Numbered from the stretch's first letter, positions 32,734 to 42,591 are shown. The stretch is DNA of 64,000 bases from JANSWY01 sp965228955 (GCA_965228955.1 OZ245848.1:2232001-2296000), one strand, 5' to 3'. Notes: a model not told the origin generated them from the sequence alone. Numbers and translations are program-made.

Positions 32734-34794
32734 ATGAGTACATCAGTTACGAAAAGAGCGGCAGACAATATCAGAGCATTGAGTATTGCTATGGTAGAGA
32801 AGGCAAAGTCTGGTCACCCTGGAGGTCCAATGGGAGGCGCAGACTTTATGAATGTGTTATATAGTGAGTTTTTAAGGTTTGATCCTGATAACCCAGATTG
32901 GTTCTGGAGAGATAGGTTCTTTTTGGATCCTGGACATTTATCAGCGATGTTGTATTCACAACTGTACCTGTTAGGGAACTACAGCAAAGATGACATAGCT
33001 AGCTTTCGACAATGGGGATCAATTACTCCAGGTCACCCAGAGGTAGACGTAAAAAGAGGAGTTGAAAATACTTCAGGACCTTTAGGACAGGGACATGCAA
33101 TGGGAGCTGGAGCAGCATTAGCTGGTAAGTTTATGCAAGGCAAGTTTGGAGATTGGGTTGATCACACTATTTATGCCTACATATCAGATGGCGGAATCCA
33201 GGAAGAAATTTCTCAAGGAGTTGGTAGAATCGCCGGTTACCTTGGTTTAGATAACTTAATCATGTTCTTCGACTCTAATGATGTACAGCTATCGACTTAT
33301 GTGGATGAGGTTACCTCTGAAGATACTGCAAAGAAATATGAAGCCTGGGGTTGGCATGTTATTGAAATAGATGGTCATGATCATGATGCTATTCGAAAAG
33401 CAATTGTTGAGGCAAAATCGATTGAACGGAAACCAACCCTGATCATAGGTAAAACAATTATGGGTAAGGGTTGTGTAGATTCCTCGGGACAAACATATGA
33501 AGGCTACCCGGAATTACATGGAAAACCTATTGGAAACACTGGTGCAGATTACAACAAGACGCTTGAAGCATTAGGTGCCGATACAGAAGATCCTTTTGAG
33601 ATTTATGAAGATGTGAAATCTCACTACCAACAACTTGCTGATGTAAAGAGAACAGAAGTTGCTGCCTTTTCTGAAAAAGAATCTCGCTGGAGAAATGAAA
33701 ATAAGGAATTAGCCTTGAAACTTGATGATTTCATCTATGGTAATACTATAGCAGAAATTGACTTTTCTACAATCGAACAAAAATCTAATATTGCTTCCAG
33801 AGATGCTTCTGCTACAGTGTTAGCTCACCTAGCAGATAATATGGAAAACATCATTGTGGCATCAGCAGATTTAGCAAATAGTGACAAGACTGATGGTTTC
33901 CTGAAGAAATCAAAAGCATTTGCACCAGGTAAATTTGATGCCAACTTCCTACACGCAGGAGTATCAGAATTTACAATGGCTGCAATGGCTAATGGTATGG
34001 CATTGCACGGTGGAGTTGTTCCTGTAGTAGGCACATTCTTCATTTTCTCCGATTACCAAAAACCAGCAATCAGGCTTTCTGCATTAATGGAATTACCGGT
34101 CATTTACTTGTGGACACATGATGCTTTCAGAGTAGGGGAAGATGGTCCAACTCACCAACCAATTGAGCAAGAAGCACAGATCCGGTTATTAGAAGAAGTA
34201 AAGAATCATTCCGGTAATAGATCGCTGTTAGCTTTGAGACCTGGTGATGCTGCAGAGACTACTGTAGCATGGGAAATGGCATTACATAATACGAATAGAC
34301 CAACTGGACTTATCTTTTCCAGACAAGCTATCGCCGACTTACCCACAGTTAATGGAGCATATGAAAATGCACTTCAGGCAAAAAGTGGAGCATACACTGT
34401 AGTGGAATATCCAAACCCTACAATTACTCTTGTTGCAAACGGTAGTGAGGTTTCAACTTGTGTAGAAGCTGCTTCATTATTGCTAAAAGAAGATGGAATA
34501 ATGGCCAATGTGGTTTCGATCATGTCTTTAGGTCTTTTTCAGGATCAATCGGAGGAATATAAGAAATCGGTTTTGGGAGATCGCCCAATTTTTGGGTTGA
34601 CTGCTGGATTACCAAGTACACTTTGTTCATTAGTCGGAGGTAATGGGAAGGTATTTGGATTGGATCATTTTGGCTATTCAGCTCCTGCAAAAGTTCTTGA
34701 TGATAAATTCGGCTTTACTGGTGAGAAAGTATACCGCGAGATAAAATCATTTTTGTTGCATTCGAATGGCCCGGAAGCATTATTAACTAACTAG
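32734..34794 (+). CDS. tkt: Transketolase
   Basis: A 686-residue thiamine-diphosphate enzyme of the non-oxidative pentose phosphate pathway, using xylulose-5-phosphate as ketol donor. N-terminal KSGHPGGPMGGADF and PGHPE are transketolase motifs; the ThDP segment reads SDGGIQEEIS...DSNDVQ, a variant of GDG-NN that I believe is common in this phylum. The C-terminal pyrimidine domain has DAFRVGEDGPTHQPIEQ. I use the ATG at 32734; the in-frame start at 32587 would overlap GH43. AACAGAGTTACA directly precedes the ATG, as before SusC2. Being inside the operon, it would be induced with the xylan enzymes. Confidence 0.93.
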   Translation: MSTSVTKRAADNIRALSIAMVEKAKSGHPGGPMGGADFMNVLYSEFLRFDPDNPDWFWRDRFFLDPGHLSAMLYSQLYLLGNYSKDDIASFRQWGSITPGHPEVDVKRGVENTSGPLGQGHAMGAGAALAGKFMQGKFGDWVDHTIYAYISDGGIQEEISQGVGRIAGYLGLDNLIMFFDSNDVQLSTYVDEVTSEDTAKKYEAWGWHVIEIDGHDHDAIRKAIVEAKSIERKPTLIIGKTIMGKGCVDSSGQTYEGYPELHGKPIGNTGADYNKTLEALGADTEDPFEIYEDVKSHYQQLADVKRTEVAAFSEKESRWRNENKELALKLDDFIYGNTIAEIDFSTIEQKSNIASRDASATVLAHLADNMENIIVASADLANSDKTDGFLKKSKAFAPGKFDANFLHAGVSEFTMAAMANGMALHGGVVPVVGTFFIFSDYQKPAIRLSALMELPVIYLWTHDAFRVGEDGPTHQPIEQEAQIRLLEEVKNHSGNRSLLALRPGDAAETTVAWEMALHNTNRPTGLIFSRQAIADLPTVNGAYENALQAKSGAYTVVEYPNPTITLVANGSEVSTCVEAASLLLKEDGIMANVVSIMSLGLFQDQSEEYKKSVLGDRPIFGLTAGLPSTLCSLVGGNGKVFGLDHFGYSAPAKVLDDKFGFTGEKVYREIKSFLLHSNGPEALLTN

Positions 34795-34806
34795 AAATTA
34801 TATACA

Positions 34807-35463
34807 ATGAAATTTTTTATAGATACTGCCAATCTTGCAGATATACAGGAAGCGTATGATTTGGGTGTTTTAGATGGAGTCACAACTAACCCTTCTTTAA
34901 TGGCCAAAGAAGGAATAACAGGAGAAGGAAACATTAGGTCTCATTATAAAGCAATCTGTGATATTGTTGAGGACAATGTAAGCGCAGAAGTTATTTCTAC
35001 CGAATTCAGCAAAATGGTTGAAGAAGGAAAGTCTTTGGCCAAAATCGACGATAAGATAGTTGTAAAGGTTCCAATGATCAAAGACGGTGTTAAGACCATA
35101 AAGGCACTTTCAAGTGAAGGGATTAGAACTAATTGCACTTTAATATTCAACGCTGGCCAGGCGTTATTGGCAGCAAAAGCTGGTGCAAGTTATGTGTCTC
35201 CATTTATTGGTAGACTAGATGATGTAGGTACTGATGGTCTTGAACTTATTGCACAGATCGTTCAGATTTATGGTAATTACGGTTATGAAACTGAAGTACT
35301 AGCTGCATCAATCAGACATAATATGCACCTAATCAAATGTGCAGAAATTGGTGCAGATGTAGCAACTTGCCCATTGTCAGTCATTACAGGTCTATTAAGG
35401 CATCCATTAACAGATCTTGGGCTTGAGAAATTTTTAGCAGATTTTAACAAAGGAAACCAATGA
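34807..35463 (+). CDS. tal: Transaldolase (small TalC-like type)
   Basis: A 218-residue single-barrel transaldolase or fructose-6-phosphate aldolase-like protein. Motifs: MKFFIDTANLADI, DGVTTNPSLMAKEG, Schiff-base Lys K87 in VVKVPM, and YVSPFIGRLDD. The length fits the short bacterial family. Together with the transketolase 12 bp upstream it would convert xylulose-5-phosphate to glycolytic intermediates. Its stop overlaps the next start (ATGA). Confidence 0.92.
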   Translation: MKFFIDTANLADIQEAYDLGVLDGVTTNPSLMAKEGITGEGNIRSHYKAICDIVEDNVSAEVISTEFSKMVEEGKSLAKIDDKIVVKVPMIKDGVKTIKALSSEGIRTNCTLIFNAGQALLAAKAGASYVSPFIGRLDDVGTDGLELIAQIVQIYGNYGYETEVLAASIRHNMHLIKCAEIGADVATCPLSVITGLLRHPLTDLGLEKFLADFNKGNQ

Positions 35464-36545
35464 TGAAGTATATCAATATTTTATGCCTTCTATCGGTTTT
35501 GTGGAGTTGTGCTGGTGAGGCACCTTCAAACGAAGAGAAAAAGCAGCCAGAAAAGCGATTAGCAAAGTTTGAACCTGAAGACGGAAAGGTAATTCTTTTT
35601 GTTGGACAGGAATTGGAATCAATAGGAGGACTCGAAGCTCCTTACAATGACGGCTATCTGGATCATTTTCCAAAACCAGGAGGTTGGACAGCCTATTCAA
35701 ACCTGACACCAGGCGATGATTCTTTTGGATACAAACAGGAGGGATTTGATGGCATTTTCAGATCTGACGATTGGGGGGATTCTCCTAGCAATCTATCAAT
35801 GCAATTAGCGGACCCTGACTTTGCAGGAATGGATATTGCAATTGGACTATCAATGGTGGGACATGAAGAAGCAATTGCAGCAGGAGAGAGGGATAGCCTG
35901 ATAAATGTGATGGCTAAGCTTTTTCAGGATAATGCTGATAGACGATTCTTTCTTAGAATAGGATATGAGTTTGATGGTCATGCATGGAATCATTATGATT
36001 TAGAATCCTACAAGAAAGCTTATCAAAGAATAAAAGATATGCTTGACAACATGGGGATTGAGAATGTAGCATATGTTTGGCAATCTACCGGATGGGTATC
36101 AAACATGGATCATTTAGAAGAATGGTACCCAGGTGATGACTATGTTGATTGGTGTTCTTTCTCGTTCTTTTCAAGGTGGGACGAAGCGAAAATGATTGAT
36201 TTCGCTAGAACAAAAGGTAAGCCTGTATTTATAGCAGAAGCTACCGCTACCATATCTGATCATACTGTGAAGTTTGATGGTCAAACAAAAGAAACAATCT
36301 TTTCAAACGAAGAACAAGCGAAAGAAGCCTGGGAGAAGTGGTTCGTGCCTTTCTTCAAAACGATAAATGAAAATCCTGATGTAGTCAAAGCAGTGAGCTA
36401 CATCAATTGTAATTGGAAATCCCATGTTATGTGGGAGCAGAATCCCACTTTTCAAGGTGTGGATGCACGTTTGCAAACTAGTAATTACTTGTCAAAATTA
36501 TGGTTGGAAGAAACCAATAAAGACAAGTATATTAAGCAACAGTAG
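35460..36545 (+). CDS. GH26 lipoprotein, probable beta-1,3-xylanase
   Basis: A 361-residue lipoprotein (lipobox VLWSC, Cys17). The GH26 domain fills the rest, with acid/base E170 in LRIGYEFDGHAWNH and nucleophile E260 in VFIAEATA. LFVGQELESIGG, WYPGDDYVDWCSFSFF and VSYINCNW parallel the secreted GH26 at 28300 and the one at 48052. It lacks the T9SS domain, so is membrane-anchored, perhaps acting on oligomers at the cell surface or in the periplasm. It starts ATG ATG in an ATGA overlap with the transaldolase and ends the operon. Confidence 0.83.
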   Translation: MMKYINILCLLSVLWSCAGEAPSNEEKKQPEKRLAKFEPEDGKVILFVGQELESIGGLEAPYNDGYLDHFPKPGGWTAYSNLTPGDDSFGYKQEGFDGIFRSDDWGDSPSNLSMQLADPDFAGMDIAIGLSMVGHEEAIAAGERDSLINVMAKLFQDNADRRFFLRIGYEFDGHAWNHYDLESYKKAYQRIKDMLDNMGIENVAYVWQSTGWVSNMDHLEEWYPGDDYVDWCSFSFFSRWDEAKMIDFARTKGKPVFIAEATATISDHTVKFDGQTKETIFSNEEQAKEAWEKWFVPFFKTINENPDVVKAVSYINCNWKSHVMWEQNPTFQGVDARLQTSNYLSKLWLEETNKDKYIKQQ

Positions 36546-36553
36546 TTGCTTAA
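36532..36553 (+). promoter_or_regulatory. Hairpin at the end of the SusC2 operon
   Basis: TTAAGCAAC (36532-36540) pairs perfectly with GTTGCTTAA (36545-36553) around AGTA, overlapping the stop codon of the GH26 gene. No U-run follows directly, so termination is uncertain; 3' end protection is possible. Confidence 0.4.
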
Positions 36554-36667
36554 ATCAGGAGTCTGGAGTTTGTTTGTCTTTAGGCTTCTGTTTTTATTTG
36601 AAAGGAAATAATTACGCTTCATAGAGTGAGGGTGAGGCGCAAAGTGTAACATGCTAGCCTATATAAA

Positions 36668-39567
36668 ATGATCCAACGAGAAGTTGTGAACAGATTTTTG
36701 CTATTAATATTTTTTCTGGTAGCAACAATTCAACTGGGAGCCCAGACTAGACTTGGACTTCCCAAGATTCTTAACTTCTCAAAAAATGACTACAAAGCCG
36801 CCACTATGAATTGGGCCGCTATCAAAGGTCCTAGAGGTAAAGTATATTTTGCCAACAACTATGGTTTAATTTGTTTTGATGGGAGTAACTGGGATCTCGT
36901 ACTCGAACCTGATAATCGAAGTAATATCACTTCTCTTGCTTTAGATATAAATGATGTCATTTACATTGGAGCTGAAGGAGACATGGGTTATTCAGTTCAA
37001 AATAAGTTAGGGCAAATTAACTATCAGTCTTTAAATCCTCTTTTACCTGAGGAACACAAACAATATGGTCTTGTTTGGAACATTATCGTTCTAGGAAATG
37101 AAATCTATTATTTTACAGATTACAAAATATACATATATGATGGTAGTAATGTAACAGTTCTCAGCTATCCGAATCAAATAGTGTTTTCACAAAAACTGAA
37201 TGGTGAACTGTATATTCAAGAAAGAAATGGTCCCCTGAAAAGGCTATCTAAAACAGGTTCTTGGGAGGTTATCAATGGCACGCAAAAGCTATCTGATTCT
37301 GAAATAAGATTCCTCAATGCACAATCAAATTCAATAATCATTTTCACGAAGGAACATGGTGTCCTACAATATTCAAATGGATTATTAAAAGATTGGAACT
37401 CTGAACTTAATGTCTCACTGAATAATGTGAAAGTCAATGACGCAAAGCACTTGACAAATGGGAATATAGCTATTGGGACAGTAAAAGATGGCTTGATATT
37501 GGTAAATGAGGTTGGTGAGATAGTATTAAACATTAATAAAAAAAATGGCTTAAGGAACAATACAGTTACTGGAATATTGGAAGATGAGAGTGAGAATTTA
37601 TGGCTTGCATTGGGAAACGGAATTTCCTATGTGGAGATTGGTTCGGACTTTTACTATCTGGATGATCGTTCCAACTTAAGTGGTTCAGTATATAGCTCAT
37701 TAATTTTCCAAGACAATATTTACATAGCAACTAATCAAGGTGTTTCCTATCAGCCATTAAATAACAAACATGAATCGTTTCAATTTATTGAGTCTACTGA
37801 GTCACATACATGGAATTTAACCCGACTGCACAATCAACTACTTGTTGGGAATCATGATGGGGCTTTTGAGATAGTCGGGGATGAGGTAATACCAGTAAAT
37901 GAACTGCAAAATGGAGCTTGGCAATTTATACCTGTGCCAGGTCGGGAAGATATATTGCTACAAGGAAGTTATAATGGAATCTTCGTTCTTTTAAGGAAAG
38001 ATACAAAATGGCAAGTTAGTCATCGTCTTGAAGGATTTGATGAAACTGCGAGAGAAATGGTCATAGGGCCGGAGGGCTATTTATGGGTAGGACATGGATA
38101 TAAAGGCATTTTTAAAATTCAATTGAATGAGGATTTCAGTAGGATCATAAAAGTAGATTTATATGATGAGACAAAAGGCTTGCCGGATAGAAATTGGAAC
38201 AACCTGTTTTTACTAAGAGATAAATTACTATTTGGGACACAGTTTGGGATTTATAAATACGATGTGTCTCAAGATAGAATTGTTCCTGATGAGCACTATC
38301 AAAATCTTTTGGGTAATAAAAAGTTGATTAGGAGGCTGATAGAAACGCCTAACGGAGATCTCTTTTTTGTGAAAGGGCTGGACAATGAGGATGAAATTGG
38401 AATTATAAAAGAAGGTAGTATTCATATGAAATTCAAACTATTCCTTTTCAAAAGTTAAGAGGTGAGCTAATACCCGCATTTGAATCCATCAATTTCTATG
38501 AAGATCAGTTATTTATTGGAGCCAAGGATGGACTGATAATTTACAAGAAAGGTAGTATTAAGAGCCATAAGTTCTATACAAACATTAGCAGAGTTTTATG
38601 CACAAATGCCAAGGATTCTATCATTTACGGTCACCCACTGAGATTTGACACTAAAGAACTACCAGCCGAGTTTATTCAGCAAATACCGTTTAATCTCAAT
38701 GCAATAAAATTGAACTACTCTGCTTCATTTTTCGATCGGCCTGAGAATTTATTGTTTAGAACCTATTTGGATGGGTATGATAAGGATTGGACTACCTGGT
38801 CAAATGCTTCCAACAGAGAGTTTACCAATCTAAAAGAAGGCTCTTACACTTTCCATGTGGAGTCACAAAATATATATGAGCAGTTAGGTGAGGTCGATAC
38901 TTTTCAATTTACAATCCTTCCTCCGTGGTATAGAACTATCTATATGAAAGTGATCTATTCCCTGGTGTTATTGGCGATTTTATATGGTCTATGGAAGATT
39001 AGGATAATGAGACTTCAAGCTTATAAATTCAAGCAGATTCAGGAAATAAGAAGGCAAAGGGCAGAGCTTATTAGGCAAAACGAGAAAACTGAACAGCAAA
39101 TGATTCAATTACAAATGGAGAAGCTCAAGTCTGAGGTTGAATTTAAGAGTAGGGAACTAGCTTCTTCTACATTACATAGTGCGCATCAAAATGAGTCAAT
39201 AATGAAAGTATTGGAGCAGATTGAATTAATTGACACAATAAAGGATAAGACTGCACAGATGCAATTGGCTAAGGTTTCTAAGTTTTTAAAGGAGCTAATA
39301 AATGAAGAAAAGAACTGGGAACAATTTGAACAACACTTCAACGACTTGCATGATGATTTTATCAAAAGAATCAAACAAGTACATCCAGCCCTTACTGCCA
39401 GGGATATTAGGTTATGTGCTTATTTGAGATTGAATCTGGCATCAAAAGAGATTGCCCCTTTGATGGGCATCTCTTATCGAGGAATAGAAGCTTTAAGGTA
39501 TCGGATAAGAAAGAAAATGGATCTTGGTACGAAGGATAACTTAATGGATTACATTTTAGAGTTTTAG
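36668..39567 (+). pseudogene. Frameshifted Y_Y_Y/LuxR-type PUL regulator
   Basis: One gene of about 966 codons is split by a frameshift. The first part (36668-38458) has a signal peptide (LIFFLVATIQLGAQ) and beta-propeller repeats (DVIYIGAEGDMGY, LWLALGNGISYVEI, LWVGHGYKGIFKI). The continuation lies in the -1 frame from about 38425 to 39567: rest of the propeller (LFIGAKDGLIIYKKGS), a Y_Y_Y domain (LFRTYLDGYDKDWTTWSN), a transmembrane helix (VIYSLVLLAILYGL), a coiled coil and a C-terminal HTH (RLCAYLRLNLASKEIAPLM, YRGIEALRYRIRKK). A one-base deletion near 38425 restores a good sequence. Such proteins sense periplasmic glycans and regulate neighbouring PULs. It may be a true pseudogene or a sequencing error; there is no long homopolymer at the site. 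The HTH is homologous to that of the xylulokinase fusion. Confidence 0.85.
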
Positions 39568-39660
39568 CTTTTTCTTAGGAAATCTATAAAATTTCATTTA
39601 GTTGTGACATTTTTGAATTTCCTGCCACTAATACTGTATAAATAATGTAGCATTGAGGAA

Positions 39661-40161
39661 ATGGAACTAAAGAAGCAGCATTTCTTAAAATCAATTGAAA
39701 ATAGTAAAGGTATTATCCTAAGTTTGTGTAGAGTATATTTCCTGGATTCAGAGGATCAAAAGGATGCATTCCAGGATGTAATTCTACAATTATGGAAATC
39801 TTTCGATTCTTTTAGAGGCGATTCAGAATTAAACACCTGGGTTTATACAATAAGTCTAAGAACTATTCTCAATAAAATTAGAAAGTCAAAGAAATCTGTT
39901 GCTCATGATCGGCTAGACGGAAATTTAGCTGTCGCCATACCTCTAGCTGATGACAATAAAGAATTATTGAATATCATTATTCAACAACTGAATGAAGATG
40001 ATAAAGCACTGGTAGTACTGTTCCTGGAAGGATATAAGAACAAGGAAATAGCTGAAATCCTGGAAATAACTCCTACCAATGTAAGTACTCGTTTAAACAG
40101 AATTAAATCCCAATTGAAACTAAAATATAATCGAACTTCAGATGCAGTTAGAAGATCTTAA
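39661..40161 (+). CDS. ECF-type RNA polymerase sigma factor
   Basis: A 166-residue sigma-70 family protein. Region 2 is seen in DSEDQKDAFQDVILQLWKSF and FRGDSELNTWVYTISLRT, and region 4 in LEGYKNKEIAEILEITPTNV followed by STRLNRIKSQLK. It overlaps by 20 bp with the small gene that follows, which resembles the usual membrane partner of these sigma factors in Bacteroidota. The target genes are unknown. Confidence 0.9.
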   Translation: MELKKQHFLKSIENSKGIILSLCRVYFLDSEDQKDAFQDVILQLWKSFDSFRGDSELNTWVYTISLRTILNKIRKSKKSVAHDRLDGNLAVAIPLADDNKELLNIIIQQLNEDDKALVVLFLEGYKNKEIAEILEITPTNVSTRLNRIKSQLKLKYNRTSDAVRRS

Positions 40162-40330
40162 AAATAGTTGGTATCAATATAAATTCCTGAACTCAATCAA
40201 TAGTTGTAGCAGCAGTGAGATACTTGCAATCATAGAAGGTGAAGTGGATAAAACTGACCTTAGGTTAAAAAGGTTTGTAGGAAATCTGGTGATGGTTTTA
40301 GCAATAATAATGATTTGCCAGGGCGGATGA
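40142..40330 (+). CDS. Short remnant of the sigma-factor partner (anti-sigma-like) protein
   Basis: A 62-residue frame starting MQLEDLKNSWYQYKF. In Bacteroidota, sigma genes like the preceding one are often followed by a partner starting with a DLKN-W motif, then a transmembrane segment, and of about 150-200 residues. Here the frame stops just as the hydrophobic helix forms (FVGNLVMVLAIIMICQGG), and the stop overlaps the lgt start as ATGA. This suggests truncation by a deletion that joined it to lgt. A functional short partner cannot be excluded. Confidence 0.6.
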   Translation: MQLEDLKNSWYQYKFLNSINSCSSSEILAIIEGEVDKTDLRLKRFVGNLVMVLAIIMICQGG

Positions 40331-41145
40331 GTTCATTTATTATTTGGGATATAGATCCAAGGATATTTTCTGGGTTTGAGTTTTTAAGGTGGTACAGTTT
40401 AAGTTGGGTAACCGGTGTGATTGTTGGCTACAACATCATGATCAGGTTCTACAAAAAAGAGAGCTTACCAGTTGAGGAAATTGAACGACTTGTGATTTAT
40501 GTGATGGTAGGTGGGGTAATTGGAGCCCGACTTGGTCACATTCTTTTTTATGACCCAATGCATTATTTAGCTAACCCAATCGAGATTCTTCCAATCAGAA
40601 TTAAGCCAAGTTTTCAGTTTACCGGTCTGGCAGGACTGGCAAGTCATGGTGGAGTTTTTGGAGCTCTGCTTGGACTTTATCTGTACCATAGAAAATTCAA
40701 AAGAGGGTACTTGTGGCTGTTGGATAGGTTAGCAATTGCAGGGGCATTTTTAGGTGGCTGCATTCGAGTTGGAAATCTCATGAACTCAGAAATTATCGGC
40801 ATTCCATCCAATGTTCCATGGGCCTTCATTTTTACCCGAATAGATCAAACTCCAAGACATCCTGCACAGTTATATGAAGCTTTGTTTTACTTTGTTTTGG
40901 GTACTTTACTTTATTTTATCTGGAGAATCCCTAAATACAGAAATGCGACAGGTTTTTTAGCTGGACTAAGCATATCGATGATCTTTTTACAACGCTTTCT
41001 AATAGAGTTTCTAAAAGAGAATCAGGTCCAATTTGAAGAAGGCCTTGCATTGAATATGGGTCAGATGTTAAGCATTCCTTTAGCAATGGTTGGTGTGTTT
41101 CTTTTAGTAAACGGTTTACGGAAGAAGCCTCAGTTATCAGAATAG
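40327..41145 (+). CDS. lgt: Prolipoprotein diacylglyceryl transferase
   Basis: A 272-residue inner membrane enzyme that transfers diacylglycerol to the lipobox cysteine of prolipoproteins, the first step of lipoprotein maturation. Signatures: WDIDPRIFSGFEFLRWYSL, GGVIGARLGHILFYDP, ASHGGVFGALLG, IRVGNLMNSEIIG and PRHPAQLYEALF. About seven transmembrane segments. I use the ATG at 40327 (MSSFIIWDIDP), matching the family N-terminus; the in-frame TTG at 40315 adds four residues. It is convergent with the MATE gene, 3 bp apart. Confidence 0.93.
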   Translation: MSSFIIWDIDPRIFSGFEFLRWYSLSWVTGVIVGYNIMIRFYKKESLPVEEIERLVIYVMVGGVIGARLGHILFYDPMHYLANPIEILPIRIKPSFQFTGLAGLASHGGVFGALLGLYLYHRKFKRGYLWLLDRLAIAGAFLGGCIRVGNLMNSEIIGIPSNVPWAFIFTRIDQTPRHPAQLYEALFYFVLGTLLYFIWRIPKYRNATGFLAGLSISMIFLQRFLIEFLKENQVQFEEGLALNMGQMLSIPLAMVGVFLLVNGLRKKPQLSE

Positions 41146-41148
41146 AAG

Positions 41149-42507
41149 CTAACTCTTAATAATTGAATTTGCATGAAAGTACTTTTTCGATAGAATTAAT
41201 GTGAATACAATTATTAAGATAAAGGAACCGATTTCTGCCAAAGGACGAGACAGCCAAACTCCCAATATGTCGGAATCCAAAAATACTATGAAACCTAACA
41301 CCAGTACTAAACCTTTGAGCAGGTAGAGTATGATTGCTAATGTGGTTTTCCCTGTACTTTGTAAGAAAGCTCCTAATATATAATTAGCCCCAGCGGCTGT
41401 AAACAAAAGGAAGTACCACCCAAAACCTTCTGTTCCTATTTTCATGAACTCCGTGGGTTCATTACTTGAAAATAAACTTAGCAATTCTTCAGGCAAAGAA
41501 AATCCGATTACACTAACCAAAGCACCAAGAACAAGACAAAACCCTAAACTGAATTTCAAAGTTTGAATAACCCTTTCTGGCAGTTTAGCCCCAATATTGA
41601 ATGACATGATCGGGATAGCAGAAACCATAGCTGCCGTGAATAACCTTAGAAATATAAAACTCAAATAATTGATAATTCCAAAGGCGGAAACCGCTAGAGG
41701 ACCGTAAGACACCAGACTTTTATTAATGATTAACATGCCCACTGAAAATGAGATTTCAGAGACAAATGATGGGATCCCGAACTTATAGAGCTGTTTCCAT
41801 TCTTTTAGCTTGAAAGTAAATTTGAACTGTTTCATGCTTAGATGACCTTTTCCTCTGAGTAGATAGATGCCTAAGTAAATCATTGAAAGCAATACCGCTA
41901 TTCCAGTAGCTATTGAAGCTCCTTCAGTGCCAAGAGGAATTATTATTACCAAGAGAATATCAAGAGTGATATTAACTACCACGCCAAAGACAGTAGCATT
42001 CCTGGAAACTTTAGGAGCACCATCATGGCTGATTGTCATTCCCCAAATCATTCTTAGCAGAAACAAAGGAATCCACAAAAATCCCCAGAATGTATAGTCA
42101 GTTGCACTTTTGAGTAACCGAGCGTCCTCACTACCAACCAGATAACTAACGATGTAACCCGTTAACCCAGGGAATATAATTGCTATTGAGACTCCAATTA
42201 CAATAGCTAATGAAGTAATGTATTGGAAAACTCTTTGAGCTTCATCGTAATTGTTAGAACCTAAATTTCTGCTAATCGAAATACCACCACCAATTACTAA
42301 CATTAGTGTGAATGCAATAAATATTGTAATGATAGGTCCGAATATTCCAATAGCAGCGACACCATGTTTACCCACATATTCACCAAGAATCAGTCCATCT
42401 ATAACCTGATGAACAGTGACGGATAACATGCTTGTTAGGGCAGGGAAGTAATATTTGAAAAACAAGGAAGATATTGGTTCTTTATCGAGTTGCATCTTGT
42501 TTTTCAT
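41149..42507 (-). CDS. MATE-family multidrug/cation exporter
   Basis: A 452-residue protein with about 12 transmembrane segments, in two homologous halves (MatE domains). Typical segments: FPALTSMLSVTVHQVIDGLI near the N-terminus, GGGISISRNLG, and in the second half AAMVSAIPIMSFNIGA and AAGANYILGAFLQSTGK. It exports drugs or metabolites using an ion gradient. I use the ATG at 42505-42507 (MKNKMQLDKEPI); an in-frame ATG at 42562-42564 would add 19 non-typical residues and leave little room for a promoter. Confidence 0.88.
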   Translation of the reverse strand: MKNKMQLDKEPISSLFFKYYFPALTSMLSVTVHQVIDGLILGEYVGKHGVAAIGIFGPIITIFIAFTLMLVIGGGISISRNLGSNNYDEAQRVFQYITSLAIVIGVSIAIIFPGLTGYIVSYLVGSEDARLLKSATDYTFWGFLWIPLFLLRMIWGMTISHDGAPKVSRNATVFGVVVNITLDILLVIIIPLGTEGASIATGIAVLLSMIYLGIYLLRGKGHLSMKQFKFTFKLKEWKQLYKFGIPSFVSEISFSVGMLIINKSLVSYGPLAVSAFGIINYLSFIFLRLFTAAMVSAIPIMSFNIGAKLPERVIQTLKFSLGFCLVLGALVSVIGFSLPEELLSLFSSNEPTEFMKIGTEGFGWYFLLFTAAGANYILGAFLQSTGKTTLAIILYLLKGLVLVLGFIVFLDSDILGVWLSRPLAEIGSFILIIVFTLILSKKYFHANSIIKS

Positions 42508-42591
42508 GGCCTTTGAATTTTTGAGGGTTGCGAATATAGTATTTAGATGGAAGCGAAGGGCCATTGTTTGAAAAATATTTTAAGTTTAATT

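Noticed and set aside
36532..36553. Strong terminator at the end of the SusC2 operon
   Set aside because: The stem is good but no U-run follows; kept only as a low-confidence hairpin.
38440..38458. Programmed -1 frameshift in the Y_Y_Y regulator
   Set aside because: Only a short A-run (AAAA) is present, with no heptameric slippery site, and the better protein continuation already begins near 38425.
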